Positions 1 through 6,415 of a stretch of 11,393 nt of DNA are shown here, in pieces; the stretch's first letter is position 1, and each line of letters begins with the position of its first letter. The position numbers and the translations under genes are program-made. This DNA comes from Elusimicrobiota bacterium (GTDB lineage: Bacteria > Elusimicrobiota > Elusimicrobia > UBA1565 > UBA9628): NCBI GenBank assembly GCA_023249695.1, contig JAHFCD010000021.1, positions 1 to 11,393 on the forward strand, written 5' to 3'. The notes under the pieces are model-generated. The model did no database searches and was not told the DNA's origin. It saw nothing but the letters and a program-made list of their open reading frames with translations.

Positions 1-180
1 GCGGAGGAGTACGTCGCGATGGCCCGGACCGCGGGCTTCACCGTGTCGCCGGAGAAGATATCCGCGCCCTACCTGTGGTGGAGCCGCTGGGACGTCGGCG
101 CGTTCGAATGGTTCGGCTTCCCGGTGCCCGCGGAACGGGAAGAAACCATGGTGAATTTCATCGCGGTCAAGCCGGGCTGA
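1..180 (+). CDS. C-terminal fragment of a putative class I SAM-dependent methyltransferase (5' end outside window)
   Basis: An open frame runs from base 1 to a TGA at 178-180 and gives 59 residues with no start, so the gene begins upstream of the window. The visible part has the sequence YLWWSRWDVGAFEW near residues 24-37 and ends in a strand-like VNFIAVKPG. A final beta-strand of this kind is typical of the C-terminus of class I methyltransferases, and from memory the aromatic LWWSR stretch resembles the methyltransferase of aryl polyene clusters. The SAM-binding glycine motif would lie outside the window, so the family call is inference from the tail plus the context. If correct, it would methylate the aryl head group (ring or phenolic oxygen). 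Its stop codon overlaps the next ATG by one base (TGATG at 178-182), indicating translational coupling within the operon. Confidence 0.6.
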   Translation, partial: AEEYVAMARTAGFTVSPEKISAPYLWWSRWDVGAFEWFGFPVPAEREETMVNFIAVKPG

Positions 181-1100
181 TGCGCTGGGACGCCGCTAAA
201 GAGCTAGGCCCCGCCCGGGGCCTGGCGTTTCTGTTCGAGGTCTATCGCCTGATGGGGCGCTGGCCCTTCTGGCTGCTCACGGCCCCGACCGTGCTGTGGT
301 ACTTCGCGCTGAAGCCCGTCCCCCGACGGGCCTCCCGGGAATACCTGAACCGCATCCTTAAGCGTCCGGCCACGCCCGCGGACTCCATACGGCATTTCTT
401 CAGCTTCGCCGAGTCGGTGCTGGACCGGTTCATCGCCTGGAACCAGGGCTTCGACGTCGCCGACGTGGAGTACCACGGTCTCGAGCTGTTCGACCGGATG
501 CTGGCCGACGGCCGCGGCTGCGTGATGATCGTCTCGCATCTCGGCAACCTCGAGATCGGCCGCGCGCTCGCCTCCAAGCGCCACGCCGGCCTGGAGATGC
601 ACGTGCTGCTGCACACGAGGCACGCGGAAAAATTCAACCGCATCATCAAGCAGCTGGACCCGTCCAGCCAGGTCAATCTCTACCAGGTCGCGGACCTGGA
701 CGCCGGCCTGGCCGCCTTCCTGAGCTCGAGGGTCGAGCGCGGCGCCGTGGTCGTCATGGCGGGCGACCGCGTGCCCGTCGGCGCGGGAGGCCGCGTGGGC
801 CCGGCCTCCTTCCTCGGCGCGAACGCGGACTTTCCCCATGGCCCTTACATCCTGGCCGCGGCCTTCGCCTGCCCGGTCCTGCTCTCCTTCTGCCTGCGCC
901 GGCCCCAAGGTCCGAAAAAATTCGACCTGTACTTCGAGGCTTTCGAGGAGCGCGTCGTGCTGCCCCGGAAAAGCCGCGAGGCCGCCCTCCAGGCACTGGT
1001 CGCGCGCTACGCGGCCCGCCTGGAGCACTTCTGCGCCCTCGCGCCGTACGAGTGGTATAATCTGTATCCTTTCTGGCCGCAAAAAACCCCCAATGAATAA
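180..1100 (+). CDS. LpxL/HtrB-type lysophospholipid acyltransferase family protein of an APE cluster
   Basis: This 306-residue protein belongs to the lauroyl/myristoyl acyltransferase-like (LPLAT) superfamily. The catalytic HX4E motif is visible as SHLGNLE (His120, Glu125), the form used in LpxL. The second block GDRVPV (from Gly195) and the following FLGANADFPHGP match the substrate-binding region of the family. Residues about 29-43 form a hydrophobic N-terminal segment that would anchor it to the inner membrane. I chose the ATG at 180 because it overlaps the preceding stop by one base; an upstream in-frame ATG at 75 would place 35 residues inside the methyltransferase gene. In APE clusters such an enzyme is thought to attach the polyene acyl chain to a lipid or sugar-lipid carrier; this role is inferred. 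A strong hairpin lies within codons 8-16. Confidence 0.88.
   Translation: MRWDAAKELGPARGLAFLFEVYRLMGRWPFWLLTAPTVLWYFALKPVPRRASREYLNRILKRPATPADSIRHFFSFAESVLDRFIAWNQGFDVADVEYHGLELFDRMLADGRGCVMIVSHLGNLEIGRALASKRHAGLEMHVLLHTRHAEKFNRIIKQLDPSSQVNLYQVADLDAGLAAFLSSRVERGAVVVMAGDRVPVGAGGRVGPASFLGANADFPHGPYILAAAFACPVLLSFCLRRPQGPKKFDLYFEAFEERVVLPRKSREAALQALVARYAARLEHFCALAPYEWYNLYPFWPQKTPNE
203..226 (+). other. Strong hairpin early in the acyltransferase coding sequence
   Basis: The bases GCTAGGCCCC (203-212) pair with GGGGCCTGGC (217-226) around the tetraloop GCCC, giving ten pairs of which one is G.T. The first base lies 23 bases after the A of the ATG at 180, so it sits just downstream of the ribosome footprint of the start codon. 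The pairing is seen directly; any role in pausing or coupling translation is inference. No T-run follows, so it is not an intrinsic terminator. Confidence 0.5.
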
Positions 1101-2640
1101 ATCCCGGACCGTGCTTTTCGGCGCCGCCCCCCTGAAGCTGGAAGACGTCGTCGATCTCGCCGAAGGCCGCGCCGCCGCGCGCCTGAACCCGGACCCCGCT
1201 TTCGCCGCCTCGATCGCCAAGGGCGCGGAGTTCCTGGACCGCCTGCTCGAAGAGGACGGCGTCATCTACGGCGTGACCACGGGCTACGGCGACTCCTGCA
1301 CCGTGGCCGTTCCCGCCGCCTTGGTGCGCGACCTGCCGCGCCACCTCTACACCTTCCACGGCGTCGGCCTCGGCGCTTTGCTCGGCCCGGCCGCGACCCG
1401 CGCGGTGCTGGCGGTGCGCCTGACCACGCTCAGCCGGGGCTACTCGGGCGTCAGCCTCGGTCTGCTGCGTCAGCTGGAGCAATGCCTCATCCACGACATT
1501 CTGCCCGCCATCCCCGAGGAAGGCTCCGTCGGCGCCAGCGGGGACCTGACGCCGATGTCCTACGTCGCGGCCGTGCTCTGCGGCGAGCGCGACGTCCTCG
1601 ACGGGACCGCCACGGCGCCGGCCGCCGCGGCGCTAAATAAGAGCGGCCTGACCCCGCTGACCTTGCGGCCCAAGGAAGGGCTCGCGATCATGAACGGCAC
1701 CTCCGTGATGACCGCCTTGGCCTGCCTGGCCTGGTCGCGCGCCGCCTACCTCTCCAAGCTCACCAGCCGCATCAGCGCGATGGTCGTCGCCGGGCTGGCG
1801 GGCAACCCCCAGCACTTCGACGAGACCTTGTTCTCCGTCAAGCCGCATCCCGGGCAGCAGAAGGTCGCGGCGCGCCTGCGCGCCGACCTCGGCGCCGAGA
1901 CGCCCAAGCGCAACGAAGGCCGCCTGCAGGACCGCTACAGCCTGCGCTGCTCTCCGCACGTGATCGGCGTGCTCGAGGACGCCCTGCCGTTCTTCCGCAC
2001 GCTGATCGAAGCCGAGCTCAACAGCGCCAACGACAATCCCATCATCGACCCGATCGGCCAGCGGGTGCTGCACGGCGGCCATTTCTACGGCGGCCACATC
2101 GCCTTCGCGATGGACTCGCTGAAGAACGTCGTCGCCAACCTGGCCGACCTGCTCGACCGGCAGGTCGCCCAGCTTCTCGATCCCAAATTCAACCACGGCC
2201 TTCCGGCCGGCCTCTCGGGATCGCCCGCGGAGCGCCGGAGCATCAATCACGGGCTCAAGGCGCTCGGCATCGGCACCTCGGCGTGGACCGCCGAGGCGCT
2301 CAAGCTCACGATGCCCGCCAGCGTCTTCTCGCGCTCGACCGAGAACCACAACCAGGACAAGGTCAGCATGGGCACCATCGCCGCGCGCGACTGCCTGCGC
2401 GTGCTTCAGCTGACCGAGCAGGTCGCCGCGGCGGCGCTCCTCGCGGCGGCCCAGGCCCTCGATCTGCGCGCCGCCCGCGACGGCCAGGCCTGCCCGGCCG
2501 CGCTCTCCATCATGCTCAAGGAGCTGCGCCAAGATACGGCGGCTTTGGGTGAAGATCGCGTGCTCGACGGCGAGCTGCGCCTGCTCATCGCGCGCATCCA
2601 GGCCCGTCACTGGGCCCTTTACGCGAACGAGCCCTCATGA
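1093..2640 (+). CDS. Aromatic amino acid ammonia-lyase (HAL/TAL/PAL family, MIO-dependent)
   Basis: A 515-residue protein of normal length for the histidine/tyrosine/phenylalanine ammonia-lyase family. The Ala-Ser-Gly triad that cyclises into the MIO cofactor is at 148-150 (GSVGASGDLTP). The catalytic tyrosine motif YGVTTGYG starts at Tyr59, NGTSVM follows, and the late motif ENHNQDKVSMG is intact, so the enzyme should be active. These enzymes remove ammonia from His, Tyr or Phe; in aryl polyene and flexirubin clusters the expected product is an aryl acrylate starter such as coumarate. The selectivity position reads Phe88-His89, which is neither the classical TAL His-Leu nor the HAL Ser-His pair. 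The ATG at 1093 overlaps the acyltransferase end by 8 bases; a longer in-frame reading from 838 lies inside that gene and is rejected. It should not be labelled hutH, because the context is biosynthetic. Confidence 0.95.
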   Translation: MNKSRTVLFGAAPLKLEDVVDLAEGRAAARLNPDPAFAASIAKGAEFLDRLLEEDGVIYGVTTGYGDSCTVAVPAALVRDLPRHLYTFHGVGLGALLGPAATRAVLAVRLTTLSRGYSGVSLGLLRQLEQCLIHDILPAIPEEGSVGASGDLTPMSYVAAVLCGERDVLDGTATAPAAAALNKSGLTPLTLRPKEGLAIMNGTSVMTALACLAWSRAAYLSKLTSRISAMVVAGLAGNPQHFDETLFSVKPHPGQQKVAARLRADLGAETPKRNEGRLQDRYSLRCSPHVIGVLEDALPFFRTLIEAELNSANDNPIIDPIGQRVLHGGHFYGGHIAFAMDSLKNVVANLADLLDRQVAQLLDPKFNHGLPAGLSGSPAERRSINHGLKALGIGTSAWTAEALKLTMPASVFSRSTENHNQDKVSMGTIAARDCLRVLQLTEQVAAAALLAAAQALDLRAARDGQACPAALSIMLKELRQDTAALGEDRVLDGELRLLIARIQARHWALYANEPS

Positions 2641-3047
2641 AATCCCACGACGTCTCCATCGAGATTCCCTTCCATGATGTCGACGCCATGGAAATCGTCT
2701 GGCACGGCCATTACGTGAAGTATTTCGAGATCGCGCGGTGCGCTCTCCTGGAATCGATCGATTACAACTATCGGCAAATGAAGGAATCCGGCTACGCCTG
2801 GCCGGTGATCGACGTGCACGTGCGCTACGCCCAGCCCGCCCGATTCGGCCAGAAGGTCGTCGTCACGGCGACCGTGGTGGAATGGGAGAATCGCCTCAAG
2901 GTCAAGTATCTGATCAAGGACAGCGTCACCGGCCGGCGCCTGACCGTCGGCAGCACGACGCAGGCCTCGATCGACATGAAAACGGGAGAGCTGTGCTTCC
3001 TCTCGCCGCCGATCCTCTTCGAAAAGCTCGGGCTGAAAGCGCCATAA
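2637..3047 (+). CDS. YbgC/4HBT-type hotdog acyl thioesterase
   Basis: This 136-residue protein has the single-hotdog 4-hydroxybenzoyl-CoA thioesterase-like pattern. The active-site segment FHDVDAMEIVWHGHYVKYFE (residues 12-31) matches the DxDxxGxVxxxxYxxxxE signature, with Asp16 the likely catalytic carboxylate. The later VHVRYAQPARFGQ and strand-rich middle are typical of the fold. It would hydrolyse an acyl-ACP or acyl-CoA thioester in the cytoplasm. In an APE operon it probably releases or edits the polyene chain, corresponding to the thioesterase found beside the ammonia-lyase in related clusters. The start is fixed by an ATGA overlap with the ammonia-lyase stop (2637-2640). Length is normal and nothing appears missing. 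Confidence 0.9.
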   Translation: MKSHDVSIEIPFHDVDAMEIVWHGHYVKYFEIARCALLESIDYNYRQMKESGYAWPVIDVHVRYAQPARFGQKVVVTATVVEWENRLKVKYLIKDSVTGRRLTVGSTTQASIDMKTGELCFLSPPILFEKLGLKAP

Positions 3048-3067
3048 GATCGGCGACGCCGGATCAT

Positions 3068-3071
3068 GGAG
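3068..3071 (+). promoter_or_regulatory. Ribosome binding site of the DUF3192-like lipoprotein gene
   Basis: GGAG ends eight bases before the ATG at 3080, an ideal Shine-Dalgarno spacing. It lies in the only intergenic gap of the window (3048-3079, 32 bases), so this gene has its own initiation signal instead of stop-start coupling. No promoter-like hexamer pair or terminator is seen in the gap. Confidence 0.6.
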
Positions 3072-3079
3072 ATTTTCCG

Positions 3080-3475
3080 ATGAAAAAATTACTGATCATC
3101 GCGACGGCGGCGCTCATCTTGGGCTGCCGGCACAGGGGCGATTCCGGCAACCCGAACCTCATCACTCAAGACGAGATGCTCACGCGCAACGCCGCCGACA
3201 TCGCCAAGCTGACCCTCGGCATGGACAAAGCGCAGGTCATCGCCGTCATGGGCTCGTTTCAGGCCGAGGCCAATGACGGCAACATCCCGAATCCTTTCCG
3301 GTCCGAAGTGCTGATGGACGGCGCGAACAGCTATGAGATCCTGCGCTACTGGACGAGCAATCCCCCGCCCTTCGTCCACATCCGAGACCGGGACACGACC
3401 CCGGTCGTCTTGAAGAACGGCAAGGTGGTGGGCTGGGGCGAGGCCGCCGTGAACGGCATACTTCCGCGGCCATGA
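3080..3475 (+). CDS. Small lipoprotein, DUF3192/BamE(SmpA)-like
   Basis: A 131-residue protein with a short lipoprotein signal: MKK, a hydrophobic run and ILGC with Cys16 as the lipidation site; the following Arg gives no inner-membrane retention signal, so outer-membrane sorting is likely. The mature part has LTLGMDKAQVIAVMG (about residues 45-59) and, near the end, TTPVVLKNGKVVGWG. A first helix pair of the form LxxGMxxxxVxxxMG followed by a closing NGKVVGWG hairpin is characteristic of DUF3192 and the BamE/SmpA fold. Function is unknown; the family link is from motif memory. The longer frame beginning at 2738 runs out of frame through the thioesterase and is not credible. The gene is set apart by a 32-base gap and its own ribosome site, but ends in an ATGA overlap with the LolA-like gene. 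I do not remember it as a standard APE component. Confidence 0.75.
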   Translation: MKKLLIIATAALILGCRHRGDSGNPNLITQDEMLTRNAADIAKLTLGMDKAQVIAVMGSFQAEANDGNIPNPFRSEVLMDGANSYEILRYWTSNPPPFVHIRDRDTTPVVLKNGKVVGWGEAAVNGILPRP

Positions 3476-4083
3476 AAATCGCGATCCTGGTCGGCCTGCT
3501 GGCGCAATCCGCCCTCGCCGCCGCTCCCGACGCCGACCTCCAAGCCATCAAGAAGACGCTGGCCCCCTTCGCCACGCTGACGGGGACCTTCGAGCAGACC
3601 AAGAAAATCCGCGTCATCAAGAAGCCGCTCAAGTCCGAGGGCGACTTCACTTTGCTGAAAAACAAGGGCGTGCTGTGGAGCACGCGCAAGCCGATGGTCT
3701 CCATCCTGCGCGTCCGGCGCGACGACATCGCCCAGATCAAGGACGGCAAGGCGACCGTCGTCGTGTCGCTGAAGGACCAGCCGGCCCTCGGGCTCATCGG
3801 CAAGGTCCTCTTCGCCGTCTTCTCCGCCGACGTCGACGAGCTCAAGCGCCATTTCGAGTTCACCCGCGTGACGCCGCCGGACGCGGCCGGCCATTGGGAG
3901 GCCAGCCTGCGGCCGCGCGACGCGATGGTCCGCAAGGTGGTCGACCGCATCGAGCTCGGCGGCGGGCGCGTCGTCGAAACGCTGACGCTCAACGAGGTCA
4001 ACGGCGATTCGAGCGTGATCCGGTTCAAGAACGTCGTCGAGGATCGGCCGCTGAGCAAGGAAGAGGCGAAGCTGTTTGAATAG
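3472..4083 (+). CDS. LolA-like outer-membrane lipoprotein carrier of an APE cluster
   Basis: The 203-residue product has a signal peptide (MKIAILVGLL, then QSALA with cleavage near residues 16-18) and therefore acts in the periplasm. The mature start LTGTFEQTKKI, followed by KPLKSEGDF and the GVLWSTRKP strand, is the diagnostic LolA pattern of a beta-barrel half that binds lipid chains. Genuine LolA carries lipoproteins; the paralogue in aryl polyene clusters sits next to the MMPL exporter and is thought to carry the lipid-linked pigment across the periplasm (inference). The start overlaps the previous stop as ATGA (3472-3475), and its last codons contain the start of the exporter gene. Length is normal for the family. 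It is unlikely to be the housekeeping lolA because of this context. Confidence 0.88.
   Translation: MKIAILVGLLAQSALAAAPDADLQAIKKTLAPFATLTGTFEQTKKIRVIKKPLKSEGDFTLLKNKGVLWSTRKPMVSILRVRRDDIAQIKDGKATVVVSLKDQPALGLIGKVLFAVFSADVDELKRHFEFTRVTPPDAAGHWEASLRPRDAMVRKVVDRIELGGGRVVETLTLNEVNGDSSVIRFKNVVEDRPLSKEEAKLFE
4057..4066 (+). promoter_or_regulatory. Purine-rich ribosome binding site deciding a TTG start
   Basis: AAGGAAGAGG lies within the end of the LolA-like gene, nine bases before TTG at 4076. It supports TTG as the start of the exporter; no ATG or GTG in that frame lies nearby upstream, and the ATG at 4084 is in another frame. Confidence 0.5.
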
Positions 4084-6415
4084 ATGGCGCGCGGCGGCGG
4101 CCGTCTGGGCCGCGGTGAGCCTCTCCCTGGCCCTGGTGCTCGCGCTGCACGTTTCGCGCGGGCTGAGCTTCGAGACCAGCCTCCTCGCGCTGCTGCCGGC
4201 GGACGCGCAGCGGCCTTTGGTGGAGAAGGCGGTCGCGCGCATGGCCGAAGCCGGCTCGCGCCACGCCGTGATGCTGGTCGGCCACCGCGATCCGGCGCAG
4301 GCGGGCCTGGCGGCGGACGCCGCCGCCCGACGCCTGAGCGGGCAGAAGGGCATCGCCCATGTCCTGGCCAAGATCGACGCCGACGGCGCGGGACAGGCCC
4401 GCGACTTCTATTTCCCCTGGCGCTACCGCATGCTGAGCGCCGCGCAGCGATCCCGGCTTTCCCGAGAGCCCGACGCGGCGCTCTTGGGGCGAACCGTCGA
4501 GCAGCTCTTCAGCCCGATCGGGCCGCCCCGGCTCGCGCCTCTCGAGTCGGACCCGTTCGGCTTGTTCAGCGAGGGCCTGCTCGAGGCCGCCGGACGCAGC
4601 GCGCTGCGCTTCGCCGACGGCCGCCTCGTCGTCTCGCAGGGAGACACGACCTGGGTCGTGATCCTCGTGGACTTGGCCGAGGACGCCATGTCCATCGCCG
4701 AACAGCAGACCTTGCTCGCGACCTTCGATCTCGCGACCGCGGACGCCAAGGACGCCGGCGCGGAGTCGGTGCTGCGCGCCGGCTTTCTGTTTCACGCCGC
4801 GAAAGCCGCGCGTCAGGCGCTGTGGGAGATTTCCACGATCGGCCTGGGATCCTTGCTCGGCATCCTCGTGCTGATGGCGCTGGCCTTCCGTTCGCTCAAG
4901 CCTCTGGCCCTGGTGCTTCTGCCGATCCTCGTCGGCTGCGTCGCGGCGCTGGGCGCGAGCCTGCTGCTGTTTGAAAAGGTGCATCTGCTGACCTTGGTTT
5001 TCGGCACGAGCATCATCGGGGTCGCCGTCGATTACGGGATCCTGTTCGTCTCGGGCTGCACGACCGACGAGCCGTGGGACGCCGGGGACCAGCGCCGCCA
5101 AATCCTGCCCGCCGTGGCCTTGGCGGTCGTCACCTCTTTGCTGGCGTACGCGGCCCTGGCGGCGATGCCGCTTCCGATCCTCCGGCAGATGGGGCTCTTC
5201 ACGATGATCGGCCTGATCTCGGCGTGGCTGACGGCCATGCTCTGGGTGCCGCTGCTCGCGACGAACATGCCGCGCGCTTCCGGGGACGCCGTGTCCGGGC
5301 TGCTGCTCGCGTGCCGCCGCGCCTGGCCGCGCGTGGAATCGAGCCGCCCTCTCGCCGTCGCGCTGGCGGCCGGAGCGGTCTTGTCGCTCGTCGGGATCAG
5401 CCGTCTGCGCGCCGACGACGACCTCAAGCAGCTGTACAGCTCGTCGCCCGAGACCGTGCGCCAGCAGGAAAAAGTTCAGAAGCTCATGCGCCTGCCGTCG
5501 GCCGGGCAGTTCTTCCTGGTCAGCGCTCCGGACGAGCAGGCCTTGCTCGAGCGCGAGGAGGCGCTGACCGACGAGCTCGAGGCTCCGGCGAGCATCGCCG
5601 GCCTCACGGGCTTCACGGCGGTCTCCCAGTACGCGCCTTCATTGAAGCGCCAGGAAGCCGACGCGGCGCTGCAGCGGCGGCGGCTGTATCGCCCGGGCGC
5701 CTTGGCCGAGAAGCTCTTCGCCCGCCTGGAATCTCCGGAGGTCGCCGCGCTGTCCCGCCGTCAGGCCTCCGCCAAGACGGCGCCGCTGGTTCCGGCGGCC
5801 TGGCTCGACGCGCCTCTCTCGACGCCTTTTCGCCCTCTCTGGCTTCACGAAGAAGGCGCTCCTTGGGCCTCCGTCGTGACGTTCAGCGGCGACCTCGACG
5901 CGGCCGCCGTCCAGCGCCTGATCGCGCTGGCGGGACGCCACGAAGGCGTGGAGTTCGTCGATCGCCTCGCCTCGCTCTCCGCGCTGATGGGCCGCCTGCG
6001 CCTGACGATCAGCCGGCTGATGCTCGGAGGCTACGCCGTCATCTCCGCCCTGCTGTTTCTGCGCTACCGCGGGGAAGCCTGGCGCGTGCTGCTGCCCACC
6101 GTGCTGGCCTGCCTCGGGACCGCCGGCCTGTTCGGCTTCCTCGGCCTCAACTGCAATCTCTTCTGCGTCTTCGGCCTGCTCCTGTCGCTGGACATGGGCG
6201 TGGACTACGGGATCTACATGCATGACCGGGGCTCGGGAGATTTCCGCGTCGCGCTGCTGAGCACCTCGCTGGCCGCGATGACGGCCCTGCTGTCCTTCGG
6301 CCTCCTGGCCCTGAGCCGGACGCCGGCCCTGAATATTTTCGGACTGACCGTGCTGCTCGCGATCAGCGGCTCCTGGCTGCTGACTCCGTGTTTTTCCAAA
6401 AGTGAGGACCTATGA
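4076..6415 (+). CDS. MMPL/RND-superfamily exporter (aryl polyene exporter type)
   Basis: A 779-residue inner-membrane transporter with the two-fold RND architecture. I read about 12 hydrophobic segments: one near 6-26, a periplasmic loop to about 250, five between 252 and 397, one at 425-442, a second loop to about 643, then five to about 770. Both proton-relay motifs are intact: GVAVDYGI (Asp319-Tyr320) and GVDYGIY (Asp710-Tyr711), as in MmpL-type lipid exporters driven by the proton gradient. It matches the predicted exporter family found in APE clusters and would extract the finished lipid-linked polyene from the inner membrane and hand it to the adjacent LolA-like protein (inference). The start is a TTG inside the LolA-like gene (overlap 8 bases). 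The gene ends in an ATGA overlap with the FAD protein. No break or truncation is visible. Confidence 0.93.
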   Translation: MNRWRAAAAVWAAVSLSLALVLALHVSRGLSFETSLLALLPADAQRPLVEKAVARMAEAGSRHAVMLVGHRDPAQAGLAADAAARRLSGQKGIAHVLAKIDADGAGQARDFYFPWRYRMLSAAQRSRLSREPDAALLGRTVEQLFSPIGPPRLAPLESDPFGLFSEGLLEAAGRSALRFADGRLVVSQGDTTWVVILVDLAEDAMSIAEQQTLLATFDLATADAKDAGAESVLRAGFLFHAAKAARQALWEISTIGLGSLLGILVLMALAFRSLKPLALVLLPILVGCVAALGASLLLFEKVHLLTLVFGTSIIGVAVDYGILFVSGCTTDEPWDAGDQRRQILPAVALAVVTSLLAYAALAAMPLPILRQMGLFTMIGLISAWLTAMLWVPLLATNMPRASGDAVSGLLLACRRAWPRVESSRPLAVALAAGAVLSLVGISRLRADDDLKQLYSSSPETVRQQEKVQKLMRLPSAGQFFLVSAPDEQALLEREEALTDELEAPASIAGLTGFTAVSQYAPSLKRQEADAALQRRRLYRPGALAEKLFARLESPEVAALSRRQASAKTAPLVPAAWLDAPLSTPFRPLWLHEEGAPWASVVTFSGDLDAAAVQRLIALAGRHEGVEFVDRLASLSALMGRLRLTISRLMLGGYAVISALLFLRYRGEAWRVLLPTVLACLGTAGLFGFLGLNCNLFCVFGLLLSLDMGVDYGIYMHDRGSGDFRVALLSTSLAAMTALLSFGLLALSRTPALNIFGLTVLLAISGSWLLTPCFSKSEDL

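Noticed and set aside
196..205. Similar short words CTAAAGAGCT (196), CTAAATAAGAGC (1633) and CTAAACGAGCTC (8209)
   Set aside because: They stand out only because the surroundings are GC-rich; spacing and sequence differ and no common position relative to genes is seen.
1056..1061. Perfect TATAAT, a possible internal promoter for the ammonia-lyase
   Set aside because: It encodes conserved aromatic residues of the acyltransferase C-terminus, and the bases about 17 upstream (GCGCCC) do not resemble a -35 element.
838..1092. N-terminal extension of the ammonia-lyase to base 838
   Set aside because: The added 85 residues are Arg/Ser/Pro-rich, lie out of frame inside the acyltransferase, and the family begins near the ATG at 1093.
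204..1265. Long minus-strand ORFs, for example 353 residues here and 431 residues at 6214-7509
   Set aside because: They lie opposite confidently assigned genes and have low-complexity Arg/Ala/Gly/Asp-rich products with no recognisable domain, as expected from antisense frames in high-GC DNA.
1093..2640. Histidine utilisation (hutH) interpretation of the ammonia-lyase
   Set aside because: No other hut genes are present, the selectivity residues differ, and the gene is embedded in a polyene biosynthesis operon.
4084..4974. 296-residue plus-strand ORF directly after the LolA-like stop
   Set aside because: It is an out-of-frame shadow of the exporter with Arg/Gly/Ala/Pro-rich composition and no domain, while the exporter frame shows clear RND motifs.
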